Source: an uncultured Clostridium sp. (GTDB taxonomy: Bacteria > Bacillota > Clostridia > Lachnospirales > Lachnospiraceae). Taken from it: a DNA stretch of 47,016 bases. Where the stretch lies: NCBI GenBank assembly GCA_900542035.1, contig UQMJ01000023.1, forward strand, positions 1 through 47,016, written 5' to 3'. Every line of letters starts with the position of its first letter. Position 1 is the stretch's first letter. The notes under the pieces are model-generated. The model was given only the letters and a program-made list of their open reading frames with translations, searched no databases and was not told the DNA's origin. Shown in pieces: positions 41,069-47,016 of this stretch. The position numbers and the translations under genes were made by a program.

Positions 41069-42022
41069 TTATCTTGCTCCCTTGTCATAAGGAACTCCAG
41101 ATGCCTTTGGCGCCTGGGAACCCTTTGTATTTAAAGTCAGAACAATCAGAGTTGCCAGATATGGGATCATCTTATATACGCTGCTTGGGATTCCCAGATC
41201 TGCCAGTACCGGAATTCCTGAATAAGCAGAGGAAATGGTCTTCATAAATCCGAAGAACAGCGCTGCAAGCATGATCTTTCCTGGTTTCCACTGTCCAAAA
41301 ATCAGTACGGCCAATGCCAAAAATCCGTAACCGGATACAGAAGCATTAAAGCTGGTAGAAGTCGGAATGACATAGACTAATCCGCCGATTCCGGCTAACG
41401 CGCCGGAAATCAGCACACCCATATAGCGCATTTTATAAACGCTGATGCCTACAGAAGCCGCTGCCTGAGGATGCTCGCCGCAGGCTCTGAGACGAAGGCC
41501 AAATCTTGTTTTATACAGCACAATGCAGGAAATGACTAAAATGATGATTCCCAGATAAGTCGTCAGGTACGCATTCTGGAAAAACAGTCCGCCAATAATG
41601 GGAATATCTCCTAATACCGGAACTTTTTCGATGCGGAACTGGTTTTCAAAGGGAATCTGCTGTACGTTCCGGATAACTCTTGCCACAAAAATAGCGAATG
41701 CCGGCGCAAACATATTAATTGCAGTACCGCTGATACTCTGATTTGCCTTCATATTTACAGACGCATAAGCGTGTACCAGGGAAATGACCATACCCGTTAC
41801 CATGGAAATGATCAGGGCGATTAACAGAACCGGCTGTCCTGGAAGGACTCCCTGGAAGAGGTTGATAAACAGGATTCCGGTAAAACCTCCTAATACCATG
41901 ATTCCTTCCAATGCAATGTTGATAACGCCGCTTCGCTCGCAGAACATTCCTCCCAGTGCAACGATCAGCAGCGGGATTGAAAACAGCATCATTTGTTGAA
42001 CTAAAAAATATACCAGACTCAT
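41069..42022 (-). CDS. Nucleoside ABC transporter permease (NupQ/YufQ type)
   Basis: A 317-residue permease of the BPD_transp_2 family with about nine membrane segments. Characteristic are GVINIALEGIMVLGGFTGI, LRACGEHPQAAASVGISVYKMRY and GFLALAVLIFGQW. It forms the membrane channel with the permease at 42036-43139. The start at 42022 follows GAGGAGAAGG; a longer frame from 42076 overlaps the previous gene. Confidence 0.92.
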   Translation of the reverse strand: MSLVYFLVQQMMLFSIPLLIVALGGMFCERSGVINIALEGIMVLGGFTGILFINLFQGVLPGQPVLLIALIISMVTGMVISLVHAYASVNMKANQSISGTAINMFAPAFAIFVARVIRNVQQIPFENQFRIEKVPVLGDIPIIGGLFFQNAYLTTYLGIIILVISCIVLYKTRFGLRLRACGEHPQAAASVGISVYKMRYMGVLISGALAGIGGLVYVIPTSTSFNASVSGYGFLALAVLIFGQWKPGKIMLAALFFGFMKTISSAYSGIPVLADLGIPSSVYKMIPYLATLIVLTLNTKGSQAPKASGVPYDKGAR

Positions 42023-42035
42023 GTTCCTTCTCCTC

Positions 42036-43139
42036 TCACGCTGATTTTTCTGCTTTATCTGCTTTTTTTCTGCCAAAGAACTGATTGATGATTCCGCGGA
42101 ATACTAAAGCAAATGCGCTAAAATAGATAATTACTGAAATAATAATATCAATTACTTCTGGTACAAAGTTGTACAGCTGCATCTGATCGCCGCCGACCTT
42201 TAAGTATGCAATAAAAATACCAGAGAAAATAATACCAATCGGATTATTCATAGCCAGAAGCGCAACCGGAATTCCGTTAAATCCTTCTGCTGCCAGAGTA
42301 TCGACTACCTGAATTCCGTTTCCGGAACCAGCCAGATATAACAGGCCCCCGCCAAGGCCAGCCAGCGCACCTGCAATCGCCATAGAAGAAATTACGTTTT
42401 TCTTCTCGTTCATACCGGCATACCGGCCAGCCTCGCTGTTAAAACCGCAGGCTTTTAGCTCATAGCCAAATACGGTTTTCTGAAGAATGACCCAAATCAC
42501 AACACCGGCCAGAATCGCAATCAGAATACCGGCATTTGCACTGGACGGACGATTATTATGACGGAAAATCAGATCCAGTCCCATTTTGGGAAGAATGGCA
42601 TCTGCATCAACCGGAAGAGACTGGCTCTGCAGCGGATCATAGATAAATCCGCTAACCAGAGCGTTTACCGTATACATTCCAATGTAGTTCATCATAATAC
42701 AGCCAATTACTACATTTACATTTCTGGTTGCTTTCAAAATACCTGGCACCATTCCCCACAAAGCGCCGGCCACAATCGCTGCTAACAAGGCAGCAATCCA
42801 GTGAAGGGCTCCTGGAAGAAAGGTAAAGCGGACGCCGACAAAAACAGCTGCAAAGGCGCCGACTATAAACTGTCCCGCTGCGCCAATGTTAAAAAGTCCG
42901 GTCTTGCTGGCAAATCCAACGGACAATCCGGTCATAATTAACGGAGTTGCATAGTAAAGAACCTGTCCCATATTTTTCATATTGGACACGCCGCCCAAAA
43001 GAATGGCGATAAACCCCTGGGAGGCCTGAGATGGGTTACTGGCTATTAAAATAATTAATCCGACGAGCATTCCCAAAAGGATTGCCATAACTGACGCCAG
43101 AAAACTGGATACGCCGGATGGAAGAGATTTTCTTTTCAC
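42036..43139 (-). CDS. Nucleoside ABC transporter permease (NupP/YufP type)
   Basis: A 367-residue permease, BPD_transp_2 family, about nine membrane segments, with GLFNIGAAGQFIVGAFAAVFVG, the ELKACGFNSEAGRYAGM loop and GFNGIPVALLAMNNPIGI. Its start is 4 bases after the ATPase stop. Pairs with the permease downstream. Confidence 0.93.
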   Translation of the reverse strand: MKRKSLPSGVSSFLASVMAILLGMLVGLIILIASNPSQASQGFIAILLGGVSNMKNMGQVLYYATPLIMTGLSVGFASKTGLFNIGAAGQFIVGAFAAVFVGVRFTFLPGALHWIAALLAAIVAGALWGMVPGILKATRNVNVVIGCIMMNYIGMYTVNALVSGFIYDPLQSQSLPVDADAILPKMGLDLIFRHNNRPSSANAGILIAILAGVVIWVILQKTVFGYELKACGFNSEAGRYAGMNEKKNVISSMAIAGALAGLGGGLLYLAGSGNGIQVVDTLAAEGFNGIPVALLAMNNPIGIIFSGIFIAYLKVGGDQMQLYNFVPEVIDIIISVIIYFSAFALVFRGIINQFFGRKKADKAEKSA

Positions 43140-43142
43140 GTT

Positions 43143-44663
43143 TTATGCCCTCCTTTTGGAACCTGCCATATAAAGACCAAGTTCCTGTACAGTTACGTCT
43201 TCCGGTCTTAAATCGGCAACGATTTCGCCTTCGTACATCACTAAAATCCGATCGCTGATGCTCATAACTTCATCCAGCTCTAAGGATACCAGAAGCACTC
43301 CTTTTCCTGCCTTCTTCTGGGCTACCAGCTGATTGTGAATGTATTCAATAGCTCCTACGTCCAGACCTCTGGTAGGCTGAACCGCGATCAGCAAATCCGG
43401 ATTGCGGTCAATTTCTCTCGCAATAATAATCTTCTGCTGATTTCCTCCGGACATACTTCTGGCAATGGTCTTGCCGCCCTGTCCGCAGCGGATGTCAAAT
43501 GAGTCAATGAGACCGTCTGCATACTGGTAGATCTCCCGCTCTCTTAAAAATCCATGACTCTGGAATTTCTTTTCAAAATAGCTTTGAAGCACCGTATTGT
43601 ATGCCAAATCATAATCCAGAACCAGTCCGTGTTTGTGACGGTCTTCCGGAATATGACCCAGTCCGTGGGTATTTCTCTGACGGATGCTCATGTGGGTAAA
43701 GTCCTGATCCTTCAAATGAATCTGTCCGCTTTCAATGGGGGATAATCCAGTCAGCGCATAAACCAGCTCGCTCTGTCCGTTTCCGTCAATTCCGGCAATA
43801 CATACGATTTCGCCTTCCTTTACGTCAAATGACACATGGTTTACCGAAAGTTTCCCGCTGAAGTGGTTCTTTACGCTTAAATCTTCTACAGACAATACGC
43901 ATTTTCCAGGATGGTAGGTTCCCTTATCAATCTGGAGATTTACTTTTCTGCCTACCATCATTTCAGACATTTCTTCTTTACTGGTAGATGCCACATCAAT
44001 GGTTCCCACATATCTGCCTTTTCTCAGGACGGTACAGCGGTTTGCCGCTTCTTTGATCTCATTTAACTTATGGGTAATAAACAGAATGGATTTTCCCTCT
44101 GCTGCCAGGTTTTTCATAACCTTGATTAACTCGTCAATTTCCTGGGGAGTCAAAACCGCCGTCGGCTCGTCAAAAATCAGGATTTCATTGTCTCGGTACA
44201 GCATTTTCAAAATCTCGACCCTCTGCTGCATTCCTACTGTAATATCAGAAATCAGCGCGTCCGGATCGATTTTTAATCCATACTTTTCTGATAAGTCCAT
44301 TACTTTTTTACGGGCTTCATCCATTTTAAGGAGGCCTTTCTGGGTGCTTTCCACACCCAGAATTACGTTCTCCAATACAGTAAAGTTGTGAACCAGTTTA
44401 AAATGCTGGTGTACCATACCAATTCCCAGTCTGTTTGCGTCGTTTGGATTTTTAATGTGTACTACTTCTCCGTTCTTCCGGATTTCTCCGGCCTCCGGCT
44501 GATACATTCCAAACAAGACGCTCATTAATGTAGATTTTCCGGCTCCATTTTCTCCCAGCAGAGCATGAATCTCACCGCGCTTTAGCTGGAGTGTTACATT
44601 ATCATTTGCAACAATTCCTGGAAACTCTTTCCGAATCCCCAACATTTCAATTACGTATTCCAT
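43143..44663 (-). CDS. Nucleoside ABC transporter ATPase, double ABC domain (NupO/YufO type)
   Basis: A 506-residue ATPase with two ABC domains. Domain 1: Walker A GENGAGKST, signature variant TVGMQQRVEILKML, Walker B ILIFDEPTAVL. Domain 2 has the degenerate Walker A GIDGNGQSE and signature MSGGNQQKIIIARE, with Walker B in LLIAVQPTRGLDV lacking the catalytic Glu, as usual in RbsA/NupO-type ATPases. It drives uptake through the two permeases. Start at 44663 with GGGAG. Confidence 0.95.
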   Translation of the reverse strand: MEYVIEMLGIRKEFPGIVANDNVTLQLKRGEIHALLGENGAGKSTLMSVLFGMYQPEAGEIRKNGEVVHIKNPNDANRLGIGMVHQHFKLVHNFTVLENVILGVESTQKGLLKMDEARKKVMDLSEKYGLKIDPDALISDITVGMQQRVEILKMLYRDNEILIFDEPTAVLTPQEIDELIKVMKNLAAEGKSILFITHKLNEIKEAANRCTVLRKGRYVGTIDVASTSKEEMSEMMVGRKVNLQIDKGTYHPGKCVLSVEDLSVKNHFSGKLSVNHVSFDVKEGEIVCIAGIDGNGQSELVYALTGLSPIESGQIHLKDQDFTHMSIRQRNTHGLGHIPEDRHKHGLVLDYDLAYNTVLQSYFEKKFQSHGFLREREIYQYADGLIDSFDIRCGQGGKTIARSMSGGNQQKIIIAREIDRNPDLLIAVQPTRGLDVGAIEYIHNQLVAQKKAGKGVLLVSLELDEVMSISDRILVMYEGEIVADLRPEDVTVQELGLYMAGSKRRA

Positions 44664-44698
44664 ATTTTTTCTCCCAGCATTCCGCTAACTGAATTCCT

Positions 44699-45826
44699 TT
44701 ATTTTACTTCTACTACCTTTACGGTACCGTCAGAAATCTGGTCTAATGTATAAGAAGTTCCTTTTTCATCTACATCGCGAAGAGGCTTGAAGGTTCCGTC
44801 TGCCAGTTTCTTATACAGTTCATCATACTGAGCCTGGTCGAACTTCTCAAATCTGGAAGTTTCCATCGGAAGCTCTACGCCTTCGTTAGAAGCATCCATT
44901 ACGATGTTTTCGCCGCCTGGGAAGCTGTCCGTATAGAATTTATCCAGCATCTGGTATACGGTTCCGCTTAACGATTTCATCGCAGAAGTTACAACGGTTT
45001 CAGACTCTTCTGCCCAGTCAATGTCAACGCCGATGGATTTTCCGGAAGAAGCATCCGCTGCTGCCATTACGGACTGTCCTACGCCGGATCCGCAGGCAAA
45101 AATGATTTCCGTACCATTCTGATACCAGGTCGCTGCCAGGGTCTGGGTCTCAGGAGTTGCATCAAACGTACCCGTGTAGTAGTAATTGATTTCCACATCT
45201 GTTACTCCCAGCTCTTTTGCAGCTGCTTCTGCGCCCTGAATGTATCCATATCCATAACGTACTACTGCAGGAGTTGCAACGCCGCCCATAAAGCCCAGTT
45301 TCTTGTAGCCTTCTACAACTGCCGCATAACCTGCTAAAAATCCGGCCTGCTCTTCTGCGTACTGGATTCCAACGGTGTTTGCGTTGGTTTTCGATTCGCC
45401 ATTCTGGGTTGGAACTCCGTCTAATAACACAAATTTTGTATCTGGCCATGTGTCCTGCGCAATGTACATTGCTTCGGTAAACCGGAATCCTGGCGCTACA
45501 ATGATTTTTGCTCCGCCTTCGATTGCCAGTTCCATCGCGGATAAATAAGCATCGGTCGTTTTTTCTACTGGCTTGTAATACTTATAAGAAATTCCCTTTT
45601 CTTCGCCGTACTGCTTTACGCCCTCGTAGGTTCCCTGATTAAATCCTTTATCGTCAATGGTTCCGCCATCTGCTATCATGGCAATTTCCGCTCCGGCAGA
45701 TGAATCTTTGCCTCCTTCTGCCTGGGTGGATTCTGCTGTATTTCCGCCTGAAGAACATCCTGCTGCAGTAACTACCATGAATGCTGCCAATAATGCCGCT
45801 CCGATTTGTTTCATTGTTTTTTTCAT
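44699..45826 (-). CDS. BMP-family nucleoside-binding lipoprotein (NupN/BmpA type)
   Basis: A 375-residue extracellular binding lipoprotein. Signal MKKTMKQIGAALLAAFMVV with the lipobox AAGC; mature domain of the Bmp/PnrA family (EIAMIADGGTIDDKGFNQGTYEGVKQY with conserved D-D-K-G-F-N-Q). These bind purine and pyrimidine nucleosides. It follows deoC and precedes the ATPase gene. Start at 45826 with AAGGAGAAGG. Confidence 0.94.
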   Translation of the reverse strand: MKKTMKQIGAALLAAFMVVTAAGCSSGGNTAESTQAEGGKDSSAGAEIAMIADGGTIDDKGFNQGTYEGVKQYGEEKGISYKYYKPVEKTTDAYLSAMELAIEGGAKIIVAPGFRFTEAMYIAQDTWPDTKFVLLDGVPTQNGESKTNANTVGIQYAEEQAGFLAGYAAVVEGYKKLGFMGGVATPAVVRYGYGYIQGAEAAAKELGVTDVEINYYYTGTFDATPETQTLAATWYQNGTEIIFACGSGVGQSVMAAADASSGKSIGVDIDWAEESETVVTSAMKSLSGTVYQMLDKFYTDSFPGGENIVMDASNEGVELPMETSRFEKFDQAQYDELYKKLADGTFKPLRDVDEKGTSYTLDQISDGTVKVVEVK

Positions 45827-45871
45827 GATCCTTCTCCTTTTTTCCTGGTCCTATAACCGTTTCTTTTTTCT

Positions 45872-46549
45872 TTAGTAAACTCCGTTATTATTTTCCCCGT
45901 CTTCCAGAATACGGATTGCAGAACTGGTTCCGATTCTCTCGCAGCCTTCTTCTAAGAACAGTTCCAAGTCTTCTCTGGTTCTGACACCGCCTGCTGCCTT
46001 CATCTTTACATCCTTATCTTTTGGCAGGTTTTCCTTAAATAAGCGGATATCTTCAATCTTTGCACCTGCAGTTCCAAATCCGGTAGAGGTCTTGATGTAA
46101 TCCGCACCGCCGTCTGCCACGCATTTGCAAAGACGTACTTTTTCTTCTTCAGTCAGATAACAGGTTTCGATAATAACCTTTAAAATTTTATCGCCAGCAG
46201 TCTCTTTTAATGCAGCAATTTCTTTTGTTACGCGGTCAAACTCCCCGTTTTTTACATCGCCTAAGTTTACCACCATATCTACTTCCCCAGCGCCTTCTGC
46301 AATTGCCTGGGCAACTTCTGCTTTTTTTACTTCCGTGGTGTTATATCCAAGAGGAAATCCGATTACCGTACAGATATTCAGCTTTTCTCCAAACGTCTCA
46401 TGGACTCTCTTGATATAAGACGGCGGAATGCAGACCGATGCCATCTTGTGTTCCAGCGCTTCCTCACATAATTTTTTAATTTCTTCCCAGGAAGAAACCG
46501 CCTTTAATAATGTGTGGTCAATGTGTTCATAAATCATACTTTTTTCCAT
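45872..46549 (-). CDS. deoC: Deoxyribose-phosphate aldolase
   Basis: A 225-residue class I aldolase that splits deoxyribose-5-phosphate into acetaldehyde and glyceraldehyde-3-phosphate. Marks: IDHTLLKA, ICTVIGFPLGYNTTEVK, VDMVVNLG, KVIIETCYL and the Schiff-base lysine in YIKTSTGFG (K153), then MKAAGGVRT. Slightly longer than the minimum at the C-terminus. First gene of the ten-gene operon and preceded by a 200-base leader with a terminator. Start at 46549 with AGAGG. Confidence 0.96.
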   Translation of the reverse strand: MEKSMIYEHIDHTLLKAVSSWEEIKKLCEEALEHKMASVCIPPSYIKRVHETFGEKLNICTVIGFPLGYNTTEVKKAEVAQAIAEGAGEVDMVVNLGDVKNGEFDRVTKEIAALKETAGDKILKVIIETCYLTEEEKVRLCKCVADGGADYIKTSTGFGTAGAKIEDIRLFKENLPKDKDVKMKAAGGVRTREDLELFLEEGCERIGTSSAIRILEDGENNNGVY

Positions 46550-46680
46550 GATGAATACCTCTTCTTTTTTCTTACTTGAACTGCTGATTGACTGGTTCTT
46601 TTGTTTCCGAAAACATTTTTAACAAAAAAGCGTTTTACCGGTATACACTTTTTTGATACTTGCAATTTAACATTGTCAAT

Positions 46681-46716
46681 AAAAAACAAAAAAGCCAACC
46701 GAAACGGCTGGCTTTT
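46681..46716 (-). terminator. Leader terminator (attenuator candidate) upstream of deoC
   Basis: On the minus strand AAAAGCCAGCCG and CGGTTGGCTTTTTT form a stem with a TTT loop and a T-run, starting about 36 bases into the expected transcript from the promoter at 46759-46787 and about 130 bases before deoC. As drawn it would end most transcripts early. It may be a regulated attenuator or the 3' end of a small RNA of about 70-80 bases. Confidence 0.75.
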
Positions 46717-46758
46717 AGGCTCATCAACGTTAATGTATTGCTTATTTGATTTAACCGT

Positions 46759-46787
46759 ATTGTAGCACCCAATATACAAAATGTCAA
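46759..46787 (-). promoter_or_regulatory. Strong promoter of the deo operon leader
   Basis: On the minus strand TTGACA (46782-46787), exactly 17 bases, TACAAT (46759-46764). A second TTGACA lies after the leader terminator (46674-46679) with only a weak -10 (TCAAAA), so a second start nearer deoC is possible. Apart from these and the hairpin at 46970-46989, I see no gene in the 46550-47016 gap. Confidence 0.8.
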
Positions 46788-46969
46788 TCTTTTGTCTCTA
46801 TTTTCTATTTTTTTGTACATTCTATCTATTTCTTTTATGTAAAGCAGAACACACTTTATCGTTATATCTCCATATTCCATCATACTTTCTTATTTTTCGG
46901 CATTTTGACAAATCTGCTCATTTTTTGTGCATTCTGCCCAATTTCCCCAAAAGAAATTTTTGGTTGTAC

Positions 46970-46989
46970 ACTTTACTTGGGGGTAAAGT
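46970..46989. other. 7-bp hairpin near the right edge
   Basis: ACTTTAC (46970-46976) and GTAAAGT (46983-46989) with a 6-base G-rich loop. No T-run on the plus strand. The operon upstream of it is outside the window. Confidence 0.3.
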
Positions 46990-47016
46990 AAAAAAGAAAT
47001 AGGCATAGAGATTCTT

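Noticed and set aside
46631..46646. TACCGGTA palindrome upstream of deoC as an operator
   Set aside because: Only 8 bases, not repeated nearby and not placed over either promoter; too little to call.
1..47016. CRISPR arrays, tRNA or rRNA genes
   Set aside because: No regularly spaced repeats, tRNA cloverleaf with CCA end, or rRNA-like sequence was seen in any part of the window.

Overview
The window looks like the chromosome of a Gram-positive, gut-type Clostridia, most likely Lachnospiraceae. The reasons are strong AGGAGG ribosome-binding sites before nearly every gene, Firmicute-type lipoproteins and S-layer-homology (SLH) proteins, an FMN riboswitch, YesM-type two-component systems, a Cys-type (anaerobic) sulfatase, and remains of a Tn916/Tn1549-like conjugative element. 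No rRNA, tRNA or CRISPR array was seen.

Layout. (1) 1-4838 is the right end of an integrated mobile element. Minus-strand element genes (ParM-like actin at the edge, small hypotheticals, a repeat protein with a homopolymer frameshift) are split by a plus-strand block. That block holds an FMN riboswitch, the riboflavin transporter gene ribU, a riboflavin kinase fused to an OmpR-type DNA-binding domain, and a truncated conjugative-transposon ORF. (2) 4839-8169 is an SLH protein / membrane-fusion / MacB-type ABC efflux operon that is visibly decaying: a premature TAG, a lost base at the start of the adaptor gene, and an ATPase cut exactly at its Walker B motif by the element. (3) 8170-10140 is a small plus-strand accessory patch: a tiny membrane protein, a gene with an in-frame TAA, and a P-loop kinase. 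(4) 10278-13347 is a housekeeping block: metY, a DUF362 ferredoxin-like protein and a THEP1-type NTPase.

(5) 13455-22204 is a polysaccharide-utilisation operon on the minus strand: two sugar-ABC permeases, an unassigned 839-residue protein, a GH105 unsaturated uronyl hydrolase, an AraC regulator containing a G9 tract, a solute-binding protein and a CE15-like glucuronoyl esterase. (6) 22455-23434 holds a small membrane protein and a zinc-ribbon protein. (7) 23456-31831 is a second glycan system: solute-binding protein, two permeases and a sulfatase, divergent from a YesM-type sensor kinase and an AraC-type response regulator. Neither sugar transporter has its own ATPase, so both probably share one encoded elsewhere. 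(8) 31910-35439 is a GntR(YtrA)-ATPase-permease ABC operon with a palindromic operator. (9) 35649-46549 is a ten-gene nucleoside catabolism operon transcribed leftwards: deoC, a BMP-family nucleoside ABC importer, a uridine-phosphorylase-like enzyme, an 8-oxoguanine-deaminase-like amidohydrolase, an arylmalonate-decarboxylase-like enzyme, a PreA-like flavoprotein and deoB. A strong promoter and a leader terminator precede deoC, and a very strong terminator follows deoB.

The most notable item is the riboswitch-controlled riboflavin kinase carrying a C-terminal winged helix. It looks like an enzyme and a transcription factor in one chain. Also worth a look are the non-standard genes inside the deo operon, the unassigned 839-residue enzyme, two homopolymer tracts that could switch genes on and off, and the run of lesions around the element insertion site.
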